A stretch of 64,000 bases of DNA from Bog-473 sp963756025 (lineage in GTDB: Bacteria; Actinomycetota; Acidimicrobiia; Acidimicrobiales; RAAP-2). Positions 8,654-17,028 of this stretch are shown in pieces; position 1 is the first letter of the stretch; each line of letters opens with the position of its first letter. The DNA is taken from contig CAVWMF010000009.1 in the NCBI GenBank assembly GCA_963756025.1, positions 186,001 through 250,000 of the forward strand. The letters are read 5' to 3'. A program made the position numbers and the translations under genes. Under the pieces are notes generated by a model. The model had not been told where the DNA came from. It saw only the letters and a program-made list of their open reading frames with translations, and made no database searches.

Positions 8654-8890
8654 GCGCGCCGTCCGGGGAACGGATCGAATGCGCTCAATGACATTCCAGC
8701 CGAATTGCTGGCCGCGACGGACAGCGTGGCCGGCTTGGTCGATGACGTCAGGAGATCCGGGCGTTGTGCGGGATCTACCAGGGTGTCCCACTGACGAAGC
8801 GAACTCGGTGCGCAGCATCAACCCATCTGCAATGCGTCTGGGAGCACGCAGGACGTGGAGCGCCAGGTTGGCAAGTCGGTCATGCACGGA
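8654..8890 (+). pseudogene. Metallopeptidase (zinicin-like, DUF1025 type) remnant
   Basis: Three plus-strand frames together spell the N-terminal two thirds of the small actinobacterial metallopeptidase family: ALNDIPAELLAATDSVAGLV (from about 8678), then LCGIYQGVPLTKR (8764 on), then NASGSTQDVERQVGKSVMH (up to about 8887). In intact relatives the last segment continues into the HExxH zinc site. Here the sequence after VMH reads GSPAGAGG in any frame I tried and no HE-H follows before the end of msrA. At least two frame shifts plus loss of the active site indicate a true remnant. The assignment rests on remembered family sequence, so confidence is moderate. Confidence 0.55.
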
Positions 8891-8927
8891 TCCCCTGCCG
8901 GCGCCGGCGGCCGCTGCGCTTCATCGC

Positions 8928-9453
8928 TCAGCTCGACGCGGTCTGCGGATGTCGGCGGGGAAGCTTCCAGCCCGGGCGGACGAAGTGGCAGGACTCGCCG
9001 TCGGGATGTTTCCGGAGATAATCCTGCTCGTCCTCTTCCGCCTCCCAGAATGGTCCAGCTGGGCTGACCTCGGTAACCACCTTTCCAGGCCACAGGCCCG
9101 AAGCGTCGACGTCGGCAATTGGTGTCGAGAGCCGCCACTCTCTGCTCCTCTGGGGCGTGGAAGATGGCGGAACGAACGCCGGTGCCCACTTCGCTGCCCT
9201 GGCGGTTGACGGTCGTCGGATCGTGGATCTGGAAGAAGAACTCCAGAGATCGCGGTACGAAGTGGTGTCGGCGTCAAAGACGATTTTCACCACCTCAGCG
9301 TGGTCGCCCAGGTCGTCTTCGGTGGGATTCGGAGTGTCCCCGCCCGAATACCCGACTCGGGTCGAGAGGACTCCGGGTTGATGATCGGTGCCTCCTCTGC
9401 AGCGGCATCGGACCAGCAGTGACCTGCAAGGATGCTAACGGTCCGCCCGACAT
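8928..9453 (-). pseudogene. msrA: Peptide methionine sulfoxide reductase A, frame-broken
   Basis: Reading leftward, a run GVLSTRVGYSGGDTPNPTED (about 9380-9320) continues through DHAEVVKIVFDADTTSYRDL, shifts frame near 9255 into EFFFQIHDPTTVNRQGSEVG, shifts again near 9125, and ends with KVVTEVSPAGPFWEAEEDEQ and the closing KLPRR region. These are diagnostic for MsrA, which repairs oxidised methionine. The first shift is one missing C in a CC pair, the second an extra A. The catalytic GCFW is represented only by AGHCW with Phe missing and flanking residues scrambled, so the N-terminus looks genuinely degraded. The start at 9453 is a guess. Confidence 0.72.
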
Positions 9454-9500
9454 TTTGTCGGAGTATCGAGGGCGGCCGAGTCCCGCTGGCTGCATCCTAT

Positions 9501-9516
9501 TCAACCGCGGGGTTGC
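9501..9516. promoter_or_regulatory. Upstream ArsR operator (inverted repeat)
   Basis: TCAACC-gcgg-GGTTGC, an inverted repeat CAACC-N4-GGTTG that overlaps the -35 hexamer of the ArsR promoter. A second copy with the same arms lies at 9543-9558, centre to centre 42 bp away (about four helical turns). It is inferred to bind the adjacent ArsR-family repressor. Confidence 0.7.
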
Positions 9517-9542
9517 ATAAACCTTTCAGGGGGGTGTAGTAT
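9513..9542 (+). promoter_or_regulatory. Sigma-70-like promoter of the arsR-SRPBCC operon
   Basis: TTGCAT (9513-9518) and TAGTAT (9537-9542) are separated by 18 bp. Transcription would start about 7 bp downstream, at or next to the ATG at 9551, giving a leaderless message. No well-spaced ribosome-binding site precedes 9551 (the GGGGGG tract is 16 bp away), which agrees. Confidence 0.6.
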
Positions 9543-9558
9543 TCAACCCAATGGTTGA
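9543..9558. promoter_or_regulatory. Downstream ArsR operator over the start codon
   Basis: TCAACC-caat-GGTTGA, a perfect 6-bp inverted repeat with a 4-bp spacer that spans the predicted transcription start and the first codons of the regulator gene. Together with 9501-9516 it brackets the promoter, a layout suited to autorepression. Confidence 0.7.
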
Positions 9559-9910
9559 GCAAATGAAGTCCGGTGTCTCGGTGGAGGATCGCAGATTGAG
9601 CGCTGTGTTCTCCGCTCTGTCCGATCCGACCCGACGTGCCATCGTGGCTCGGTTGGCGAGGGGAGAAGCCACGGTCGGTGAACTCGCGCAGCCGTTCGCC
9701 ATGAGCTTTCAGGCCGTCTCGAAGCACTTGGGGGTGCTGGAGCGGGCCGGGATGGTCGACAGGAGCCGAAGGGCGCAGCAGCGGCCCTGCCGCCTGCGAC
9801 CGGAGGCACTGGCGTCCGCGAGCGGTTGGCTGGGCGAATACCGCCAACTCTGGACGACGTCCTTCGACCGCCTCGACGAGCACCTCGCGAAGGAAGGATC
9901 TCTGCAATGA
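9551..9910 (+). CDS. ArsR-family winged-helix transcriptional repressor
   Basis: A 119-residue ArsR-type regulator with VFSALSDPTRRAIVARLARG, recognition helix FQAVSKHLGVLERAG and wing residues RRAQQRPCRLRPE. It has no cysteine cluster of the metal-sensing kind; it belongs to the branch that is routinely coupled to an SRPBCC (AHSA1-like) protein. ATG 9551 coincides with the predicted transcription start; an ATG at 9563 is an alternative. The stop overlaps the next gene (ATGA at 9907). Two CAACC-N4-GGTTG operators around its promoter suggest autorepression; the signal is unknown. Confidence 0.93.
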   Translation: MVEQMKSGVSVEDRRLSAVFSALSDPTRRAIVARLARGEATVGELAQPFAMSFQAVSKHLGVLERAGMVDRSRRAQQRPCRLRPEALASASGWLGEYRQLWTTSFDRLDEHLAKEGSLQ

Positions 9911-10341
9911 CAGACGGAGCGCCGTATATCTCGATCACCCGTACGTTCAATGCATCACCGAAGTCCGTCTTCGAAGCATGGACGGATCCGACCGCGTTCG
10001 GCCGCTGGTTCGGCACAGAGGCCACCGCTGTGGAAGACGTCGCCATGGATCTGCGTGTCGGCGGTGCCTGGAGCGCACGGATGATCCTCGGGGACGGCAC
10101 GGTGATCGGTTGGCACGGTTCGTATCTCGAAGTGGACGCGCCGCATCGACTCGTTCTGAGTCTGAGCGATCGTCCGGGCGATCAGTTCGAACGGGTGACT
10201 GTCGACCTGAAGGAGGTCGATGGTGGCACGGAGATGACGTTCACCCAGACCGGTGGGAACATGCCGCCGGAGAATTACGCGCAGGCTGAGGCTGGATGGC
10301 GGACTTTCTTTGACGACTTGTCAACCGGACTGTCCGGCTGA
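9907..10341 (+). CDS. SRPBCC (AHSA1-like) domain protein
   Basis: A 144-residue single-domain START-like fold protein. Landmarks are ISITRTFNASPKSVFEAWTD, RWFGTE, the VGGAWSARM strand, and the C-terminal helix GWRTFFDDLSTGL. Such proteins bind hydrophobic ligands in a helix-grip cavity; in ArsR-linked operons their biochemical role is largely unknown. Translation is coupled to the ArsR gene by ATGA overlap, and ATG 9907 is chosen for that reason. It may sequester or sense the ligand that derepresses the operon, but nothing in the sequence proves this. Tail-to-tail with the sulfatase gene 9 bp away. Confidence 0.92.
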   Translation: MTDGAPYISITRTFNASPKSVFEAWTDPTAFGRWFGTEATAVEDVAMDLRVGGAWSARMILGDGTVIGWHGSYLEVDAPHRLVLSLSDRPGDQFERVTVDLKEVDGGTEMTFTQTGGNMPPENYAQAEAGWRTFFDDLSTGLSG

Positions 10342-10350
10342 CGGCTGACG

Positions 10351-12168
10351 TCAGGGCGTCACGATGGCGAAGCTACCGCGGACGGGGTCGAGCACGCCGA
10401 GCAGGCGGGCGAGCACGCCGGTGTCTCCTTGCGTGGTCAGTCCGGCCAACCCGCCTCCGCCGAGGAGCTTCAGCAGTCCGGGCTTGGTCAGCGTCAGCGC
10501 AAGGTCGGCGGTCCCGTGGGCCGGGTCGACGTCCTGAATCAGGACGCCGTTGATCAGTTCGGTCCGATAGGTGTGGCCCAGGTCGGTGAATACCCAGTCG
10601 ATTGTGATGTGCTCGTCCCATGCTCGAGGTCCGTTTACTCGGATAGCCATCGAGTCGAAAAGCTGCTCGACGGAGAGCGCCCCGATCATGTCCGCAGCGC
10701 CCACCGAGTCGAGGGCGGCCGGCTGGACTCCGTTGCGCAGCTCGTAGGCGCCTTGGAGGTAGAAGTTCCGCCACGTGCCGTTCTCCGCACCGAACCCGAG
10801 GGTGTCGTAGACGTCGGCCAGAAGTCCTTTCGCGTCGACGTTGGTGTCGTCAGCGAACACGGCATGATTGAGCAGCTCGGCCGCGAACCGCAGGTCTCCT
10901 GAGGCCACGTACCCGCGCGCCTTGGCGACAACGATCTCCGCGCCGCCGAAGGCATCGACGTAGCGGGTGGCCTTGTCGACCGGCGGGTGCTGCCAGAGGT
11001 TGGCCGGGTTGCCGTCGAACCAACCCAGGTAGCGCTGGTAGATGGCCTTTACGTTGTGGCTGACGGAGCCGTAGTAGCCGTGGGTGTGCCACGACGCCTC
11101 CAGAGCGGGCGGCATCTTGACCAGTTCGGCGATTTCGGCGCCGTTATAGCCTTGGTTGAGCAACCGGAGCGTCTGGTCGTGCAGGTAAGCGTAGAGGTCG
11201 CGTTGGGCCGAGAGGTATGTCACGACCCGGTCCCGGTCCCACATGGGCCAATGGTGGGAGGCAAAGGCGACGTCCATATCGTCGGCGAAGAGATCGATGG
11301 CCTCACCGAGGTACCGCGACCAGATCCGAGCGTCTCGCACCACTGCGCCGCGCAGCGTCAGGAGATTGTGGAGATTGTGCGTGGCGTTCTCGGCCATGCA
11401 CAACGCCCGGCGCTCTGGGAACAAGAAGTTCATCTCCACCGGGCACTCGGTACCCGGAGTCATTTGAAAGCGGATCAACACCCCGTCGAGGGTCTCCTCT
11501 TGTCCCGTATGGGTGATCTCCAAGGTGGGCGGGATGAGCCCGATCGAACCGAGTGAGGTCGTCTGACCGAGTCCGGCGCCAATCTGTCCCCGCGGGCCCT
11601 TGCCCAGTTGGGCGCCGTACATGTACTCGGCCCGGCGGTTCATGGCTGTCCCGGCGTAGACGTTCTCGGCCACCGCTGCCTCCATGAAGCCGTGGCCGGC
11701 CACGATGGGGACGCCCTCCTTGTAGATCCCGCGGACGCCGCCGAAGTGGTCGCCGTGCGCGTGGGTATAGATCACGGCCGTCACCTCACGGTCACCTCGA
11801 TGCTCCCGGTAGAGCGCAAGGGCGGCGGCGGCCGTTTCCTTCGAGATCAGGGGGTCGATGACGATGACCCCGGTGTCGCCCTCGACCAGGGTCATGTTGG
11901 AGAGGTCGAGGCCACGTACCTGGTAGATGCCGTCGGTGACCTCGTAAAGACCCTGTTTCGCACACAGCTGACTCTGGCGCCACAGGCTTGGGTGCGCGGT
12001 ATCGGGACAGTCGGCTTCAAGGAAGCGATATGCGTCGTTGTCCCAGATGACGCGACCGCTTTCGGTGGTCACGATGCACGGCTCCATGGCTCCGATGAAA
12101 CCCCGGTCGGCATCAGCGAAATCCTGGACGTCGTCGAAGGGAAGGTCGTCGATCGATGACACACTCAT
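10351..12168 (-). CDS. Alkylsulfatase (SDS hydrolase, metallo-beta-lactamase fold)
   Basis: A 605-residue SdsA1-type alkylsulfatase that hydrolyses primary alkyl sulfates to alcohol and sulfate. The zinc site THAHGDH (His136, His138, Asp140, His141) is intact, followed by ECPVEMNFLFPERRALCMAENATHNLHN, the alkylsulfatase-specific region. A helical dimerisation domain (about 370-500) and a C-terminal SCP2-like lipid-binding domain (about 500-600) follow, as in family members. No signal peptide is visible; some SdsA1 enzymes are secreted, so location is uncertain. It sits upstream of nothing obvious; the CoA ligase gene on the same strand ends 133 bp before its start. Confidence 0.93.
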   Translation of the reverse strand: MSVSSIDDLPFDDVQDFADADRGFIGAMEPCIVTTESGRVIWDNDAYRFLEADCPDTAHPSLWRQSQLCAKQGLYEVTDGIYQVRGLDLSNMTLVEGDTGVIVIDPLISKETAAAALALYREHRGDREVTAVIYTHAHGDHFGGVRGIYKEGVPIVAGHGFMEAAVAENVYAGTAMNRRAEYMYGAQLGKGPRGQIGAGLGQTTSLGSIGLIPPTLEITHTGQEETLDGVLIRFQMTPGTECPVEMNFLFPERRALCMAENATHNLHNLLTLRGAVVRDARIWSRYLGEAIDLFADDMDVAFASHHWPMWDRDRVVTYLSAQRDLYAYLHDQTLRLLNQGYNGAEIAELVKMPPALEASWHTHGYYGSVSHNVKAIYQRYLGWFDGNPANLWQHPPVDKATRYVDAFGGAEIVVAKARGYVASGDLRFAAELLNHAVFADDTNVDAKGLLADVYDTLGFGAENGTWRNFYLQGAYELRNGVQPAALDSVGAADMIGALSVEQLFDSMAIRVNGPRAWDEHITIDWVFTDLGHTYRTELINGVLIQDVDPAHGTADLALTLTKPGLLKLLGGGGLAGLTTQGDTGVLARLLGVLDPVRGSFAIVTP

Positions 12169-12301
12169 GGGTACCCTGCTCTCATCTCTTCCTTCGTCGG
12201 CGGGTCGCCGACGAACCCACGGTCAAGATAGCGCGCCCCCTTCGGAACCCGGGGAGGTTACGAATACGGCGGCGGTTCGGAAACGATGGGTGGATGAGTC
12301 G

Positions 12302-13891
12302 CTAACCCTCTGCACCGCCGGGTGGCGCGTCGAGGTCCAATCTCTCGACCATCTCTTGCACCTGGCCCAAGACGACCTTGCCCATGGCATTGCGCGGCAA
12401 GACGCGGACGAGGAAAACCTCGGGGACCTTGTAGCGCGCCAGATGGTCGCGGCAATACACGCGGAGGGCATTCGCGTCGAGTTCCGCGTCACTTTGCACA
12501 GGACCTGCGAGCTCGACGACGGCGGCCACGCGGGCGCCGAGCCGGTCATCGGGGACACCCACGACACAGCACGCGGCGATGCCGGGGTACTCGTTGACGA
12601 TGCGTTCGACTTCGGCCGGGTACACGTTGGCACCACCCCGCAGGATCAATGATTGTTGACGATCCTGCACGTGAAGGTAGCCGTCACGGTCGACGAACCC
12701 CATGTCGCCGGTGTGGAGCAGACCGTTGCGCAGAGTGCGGGAACTGGCCGCCTCGTTGTGCCAATACCCCAACATCAGGTGGTACAGAGTGGAGAGGTCG
12801 GGATCCGGCGAAGGACCGAGACAGATCTCTCCCGACGTCCCGATCGGGAGCTCTGCGTCGTTCTCGTCGACGACATGCAGCGCGAGGTGGGGCAGTGGGA
12901 GGCCGCTCGCCCCGGCGTCGATCTCTTGCCCGAGGGGCACGATCGTCACGAGTGTCGGGACCTCGGTCTGGCCGTAGGTCGAAGAGGCCAGGAGACCGAA
13001 CTTCTTCGTGAAGCGGTCTTTGGTGGCCTGGGGGCAATGGCTCCCCCCACTCCAGACGTCGCGCAGCGTCTGGAGTGACTCCGGCGAAACGTCGTCGTTG
13101 GTGGCCAGGCCGTAGAGCATGGCGGGAGCGCCGTTCCATACCGTGGCGCGTTCCCGTACGATCCACTCGGCGATCCCGACCGGATCGACGCGGTCCATGA
13201 CGATGGCTGTGCCGCCGCACTGCGGTACGAGCAGCGTCGAGAGGACCTGCATGTTCAGGATGGTGAGCGGGAAGCAGTCGGCCTTCCTGAGGTCGTGTCC
13301 GAAGCCGCGGGCGTGGATCACCATCATCCCCGGGACCATCAAGTTGTGCTGGGAATGCACAGCCCCCTTCGGGAACCCAGTCGTGCCACTGGTGTAGGCA
13401 ATGGCGGCGGGCGCAAGGGGATCGGGGCGCGGGGGTGTCCATGACGGCTCTTCGGCCAGGAGTGCGGACCATTCCGTCCCCGGCGACCCGTCGACCGTGA
13501 GGCACCGCTTCGCCTCGTGCGCCTTCCCCGCCCCCCGTACTTCGGCGACCATGGCGTCGTCGCCGACAAAGAAGGCGGCCTGGCTGTCGGCGAGGAGATA
13601 GGCCTTTTCGGGCGGCGCCAAGGCCCGGTTCACGCCGACCCAGATGACGCCGAGGCGCATACCGGCATGGAAGAGCGCGACGAGGGGGAGGTCATTGACG
13701 AGTGAGACGCCCAGTCGATCACCGGGTCGCACCCCGGCCGCGATGAGCGCGCAAAGGTGTCGTTCAGCCAGTTCGTCGAGTTGACGGTAGGTCACGCGCC
13801 CACTGCGAGCCACGGTCGCATCGTGGTCGGGCCACCTCGACAATGCCTCGTCGAGCACGCCGACGGCACTGAACGGCGCCCGGTCTGTCAC
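12302..13891 (-). CDS. AMP-forming acyl-CoA synthetase
   Basis: A 529-residue ANL-superfamily ligase that activates a carboxylate with ATP and CoA. The open frame extends upstream, but GTG 13891 is chosen because it overlaps the crotonase stop (GTGA) and begins directly before AVGVLDEALSRWPDHDATV, the usual N-terminus. Core motifs are YTSGTTGFPKG (P-loop), STYGQTEVP, the hinge region HTGDMGFVDRDGYLHVQDR, GGANVYPAEVE, and the A10 region NAMGKVV with catalytic Lys. Likely partner of the crotonase in activation and beta-oxidation of an unknown acid. Confidence 0.92.
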   Translation of the reverse strand: MTDRAPFSAVGVLDEALSRWPDHDATVARSGRVTYRQLDELAERHLCALIAAGVRPGDRLGVSLVNDLPLVALFHAGMRLGVIWVGVNRALAPPEKAYLLADSQAAFFVGDDAMVAEVRGAGKAHEAKRCLTVDGSPGTEWSALLAEEPSWTPPRPDPLAPAAIAYTSGTTGFPKGAVHSQHNLMVPGMMVIHARGFGHDLRKADCFPLTILNMQVLSTLLVPQCGGTAIVMDRVDPVGIAEWIVRERATVWNGAPAMLYGLATNDDVSPESLQTLRDVWSGGSHCPQATKDRFTKKFGLLASSTYGQTEVPTLVTIVPLGQEIDAGASGLPLPHLALHVVDENDAELPIGTSGEICLGPSPDPDLSTLYHLMLGYWHNEAASSRTLRNGLLHTGDMGFVDRDGYLHVQDRQQSLILRGGANVYPAEVERIVNEYPGIAACCVVGVPDDRLGARVAAVVELAGPVQSDAELDANALRVYCRDHLARYKVPEVFLVRVLPRNAMGKVVLGQVQEMVERLDLDAPPGGAEG

Positions 13892-14697
13892 CCTGTCTCG
13901 CGTCCCATTCTGCTGCGCAACTGCGCGACCTTGGCCTGGTGCTCCTCGGTGTCGAATGACTGGAACTCGGCGGCCAGAGCGAAATCGAGCACGTCGAGAG
14001 CGGCCCGGCGAAGGTGCATGTTGACTGCCCGCTTTGTCGATTCGAGCGCCTGGCGCGGCAACGAGGCCAGGCGCTCGCCCATGGCCAGAGCCGAGGGGAG
14101 CAGTGTGTCGTCGGCAAAGGTCCGCGTCGCCAGGCCGAGGCGGGCCGCTTCGCTCGCCGGTATGCGATCTCCGGTGTAGAGGAATTCCTTCGCCTGCACC
14201 ATGCTCGTCAGCACCGGCCACACGGCCGCCCCGCCATCGCCCGCCGTCAGGCCGATGGCGACATGGGGATCGGCGAGGTAGGCCGATTCAGCCATGTAGA
14301 CGATGTCGGCCATGACGGCGATGCTGCAGCCCAAGCCGACAGCGGGTCCGTTCACCGCCGCGATGACGGGGACCGGGCAGTCGAGCAGGGACACGATGAT
14401 GGCGCGGGCTTCGTCGATGTCCTGGCGGCGGAGCACGCGGTCCCGTTGGATGTCGACAATGTGATCGAGGTTTCCCCCTGCGCTGAAGGCGCGGCCACGT
14501 CCGGTGACCACGATCGACCGGACTGAGGGATCGTCGCCCAGGAAGTGCCAAACGCCACACAGAGCCTGGTGCATGGGTGTGTCGACTGCGTTCAACGAAG
14601 CGGGGCGATCGAGTGTGATCAGGTGCACGCCTCCCCGGACCTCAATGGTCAGTTCGGGCTTGAACGGGTGATCCACTTCACCTGGGACGGTGCTCAT
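13888..14697 (-). CDS. Enoyl-CoA hydratase/isomerase (crotonase) family
   Basis: A 269-residue crotonase-fold protein acting on a CoA thioester. Visible are LDRPASLNAVD, the first oxyanion-hole segment GRAFSAGGNLD, and the second, NGPAVGLGCSIAVMADIVYM. The two catalytic Glu positions of true hydratases are not evident: the relevant loop reads IGLTAGDGGAAVWP with Asp, so isomerase, hydrolase or decarboxylase chemistry is possible. Its stop overlaps the CoA ligase start, and its ATG lies 64 bp from the divergent gene at 14762. Confidence 0.9.
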   Translation of the reverse strand: MSTVPGEVDHPFKPELTIEVRGGVHLITLDRPASLNAVDTPMHQALCGVWHFLGDDPSVRSIVVTGRGRAFSAGGNLDHIVDIQRDRVLRRQDIDEARAIIVSLLDCPVPVIAAVNGPAVGLGCSIAVMADIVYMAESAYLADPHVAIGLTAGDGGAAVWPVLTSMVQAKEFLYTGDRIPASEAARLGLATRTFADDTLLPSALAMGERLASLPRQALESTKRAVNMHLRRAALDVLDFALAAEFQSFDTEEHQAKVAQLRSRMGRETG

Positions 14698-14701
14698 GGG
14701 C

Positions 14702-14716
14702 TATAATCATAATGAT
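14702..14716. promoter_or_regulatory. Divergent promoter region with TATAAT and inverted repeat
   Basis: The 64-bp gap between the divergent genes contains a consensus -10 TATAAT on the plus strand (14702-14707) and an overlapping inverted repeat ATCAT-a-ATGAT (14706-14716). No consensus -35 is at ideal spacing (TTCACC at 14677-14682 is 19 bp away). Probably the operator/promoter of the gamma-subunit gene and perhaps of the crotonase operon. Confidence 0.45.
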
Positions 14717-14761
14717 GAAGATTTTGATCGAAGGCCCATTTCATGGGGAATTTATCCCGTA

Positions 14762-15337
14762 GTGGAGCACGCCGTTCTCCTCACTGGAATCGGTGGTCAG
14801 GGCGTGCAACTCGCCGCGCGCACGCTCGCCGTCGCCGCCGTCAAATGCGATCTCGAAGTGATGGTCTTCGGGGACTACGGCGGTCTCATGCGCGGTGGGA
14901 ACACCGACGCCACAATCGTCATCGGTGACGATCCACTCCGCTCACCGCCGACCGTGGCCTGGGCCTCCATGGCGCTCGTGATGCATCACGAGTACTGGCC
15001 CGGCGTACGTGACCGCCTCGTTCCGGGGTCCGTCGTCGTCATCGACCGATCGGTCTTCAAGGGAGAGATCGGCCTGAGCGATGTGATCGAGGTGGAAGCA
15101 ACCGCCGTGGCGAGCGAAATGGGGAACAGCCGCGGTGGCTCCATGGTGGCCTTGGGAGCCCTCGCGGCCGCGACCGGCCTGGTCGATCTGGCGCATCTCT
15201 CCGAAGCGGCATTCGAGGTCTTGCCGCCCTATAGGGCGGAACACGCGCAAGCGAACGCGGATGCGTTGGCGGCCGGGTTCGGGCTCATCGAGCAGCCGGC
15301 CGCGAGCCTGTGGCCGACCACCGCACTCGCGCGGTGA
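14762..15337 (+). CDS. 2-oxoacid:ferredoxin/indolepyruvate oxidoreductase gamma subunit, orphan
   Basis: A 191-residue gamma-domain protein of the pyruvate:ferredoxin oxidoreductase family. GIGGQGVQLAARTLA near the N-terminus is the family nucleotide/CoA-binding loop, followed by GDYGGLMRGGNTDATIVIGD. GTG 14762 is chosen since the open frame further upstream is AT-rich non-coding-like sequence; gggga at 14745-14749 is a weak ribosome-binding site. In the complete enzyme this subunit works with TPP-binding and ferredoxin subunits to oxidise 2-oxoacids to acyl-CoA. Neither partner is present in the window, so it is orphaned or works with distant genes. Followed 19 bp later by a CoA ligase. Confidence 0.85.
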   Translation: MEHAVLLTGIGGQGVQLAARTLAVAAVKCDLEVMVFGDYGGLMRGGNTDATIVIGDDPLRSPPTVAWASMALVMHHEYWPGVRDRLVPGSVVVIDRSVFKGEIGLSDVIEVEATAVASEMGNSRGGSMVALGALAAATGLVDLAHLSEAAFEVLPPYRAEHAQANADALAAGFGLIEQPAASLWPTTALAR

Positions 15338-15356
15338 AGGCCGAGGTAGTCGGGCG

Positions 15357-16848
15357 ATGAGCGATGTGGATGAACCTGTTTCCTACGGCCGACGACTTTC
15401 CCAGATGGCCGCCGAACGTCCCGAGGACAGTGCCTTCATCTTCGTGGAGCAGAGTGGGGATGAGCACGACGTCAGCTGGCGCGAGCTCGACGAGGCTTCG
15501 AATCGGGTCACCCGGCTCCTCGAAGCATCACGGTGTGGGTCAAGGCTCGACGGTGGTCACCGCCTTGCCGAACTCAGTGGCCCATGTCGTTGCCATGTAC
15601 GGCGCGTGGAAGGTGGGTGCCTGCGTGCTGCCATTGCGCTGGGACCTACCCGAATGGGAGCGGGAGCGGGTGCTGGAGGTCGCCCGGCCCGACCGTCGTG
15701 ATCGGCGACTGGGAGGGTGTGACAAGCGCGCCGATTCTGCACAGTTCCGTGCTCGACGCCCCGGAGTACTCATCGGATCCCGTGCCCGATCGGGTACCCC
15801 GTCCCGCGAAGGCCATCGCTACTTCGGGATCGACCGGGACGCCGAAGATCATCGTTCTGCGCGGACCCGGTGAATCGGTTCCCGGAGAGAGCCAGGGCGC
15901 GGCAGGACAGTTCCTGGGGCACCACGACGGGCAGGTCCAGCTGGTGCCGGCACCGCTCTACCATGCCAACGGGTTCTACGTGTTGCAGTTCGGGCTGTTC
16001 GGGGCGCAGAAGATCATCCTCATGGAGCGGTTCGTCGCTGATCTCGCCCTCCGGCTCATCGAGCGGCATCGTGTCAACACGTTCTGCGGTGTGACGATCA
16101 TGTTCCAACGCATGGCGCGTGAGCCTGAAGTCGAGAAGCGGGATCTCTCGTCGCTCGAGTCAGTGCTCCACGGGGGAGCGCCCTTGCCTGAATGGGTGGC
16201 GCGCAAGTGGATCGAACTGGTCGGGCCGTCGCACTTCTTCGTCTCCTACGGTTCGTCGGAGAACGCCGGTATTGCGATGGCCAACGGCGTGCAGTGGCTC
16301 GAGCACCCGGGGACGGTCGGCCATCCGTTCAACACGGAGGCGCTGGTCGTCGACGACGACGGGAAAGAGCTCCCGGCAGGTGAGGTCGGTGAGGTGTATC
16401 TTCGCTGGGTCGGGCAGACCGAGACGAGCTTCGAATACTCGGGGCAAGTTCAAGGCCAAGAGGAATGCGGAGGGCTTTTCGAGCCTCGGCGACCTTGGAT
16501 GGCTCGATGACGACGGCTTCCTGTACCTGGCAGACCGGCGCACCGACATGATCATCACGGGCGGGGCCAATGTCTACCCGGCCGAGGTCGAGGCGGCGCT
16601 GTCCGAACATAGTGACGTCGTCGACTGCGCCGTCGTCGGCAGTGCCCGACCCCGAATGGGGTAGCCGGGTCCACGCAATCGTCCAGCGACGCAGTGGGGC
16701 GACGACGACGGCCGACGACCTGCGGGTGCACTGCCGCCAGCGGCTCGCGCCGTACAAGGTCCCGAAGACCTTCGAGTTCACTGAACTGCTCCCGCGGAGT
16801 GCGGCGGGCAAGTTGCGGCGCTCGGCGCTCGGGACCTCCCCCGCCTGA
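15357..16848 (+). pseudogene. AMP-forming acyl-CoA synthetase, four frame breaks
   Basis: A complete ANL ligase is spelled out over three reading frames. ATG 15357 opens SDVDEPVSYGRRLSQM; the frame shifts near 15525 into VGQGSTVVTALPNSVA, near 15690 into VVIGDWEGV and the P-loop IATSGSTGTPKI, near 16445 into the LGDLGWLDDDGFLYLADRR hinge and GGANVYPAEVE, and near 16643 into VPDPEWGSRVHAI with the closing PRSAAGKLRR. Every shift is one inserted base, mostly in short homopolymers (extra A, C or G); removing four bases gives a clean 495-residue protein of normal length. I read it as a functional gene with sequence errors, or one very recently inactivated. Confidence 0.82.
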
Positions 16849-17028
16849 ACTCTCGGTCGCTCCTCCCCGTCGGCGGGCCTCCGCACCCGGAGGTGCCGCC
16901 CGTTCCTCCGTGGCGACGGGCACGCGGTGAGCGCGCTTGACGTCGGTAGGGCGCGCTGCCAAGATCATGTCAATTATCGATCTCTTAGCGGCGTGCTTCG
17001 CCGTGGGGGCGCCGCGAAAGTAGGTCTC

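Noticed and set aside
16849..17028. Possible small gene in the gap before the M24 pair
   Set aside because: Only short Arg-rich frames; an AT-rich patch at 16965-16990 looks like promoter DNA, but no clear -35/-10 pair was found.
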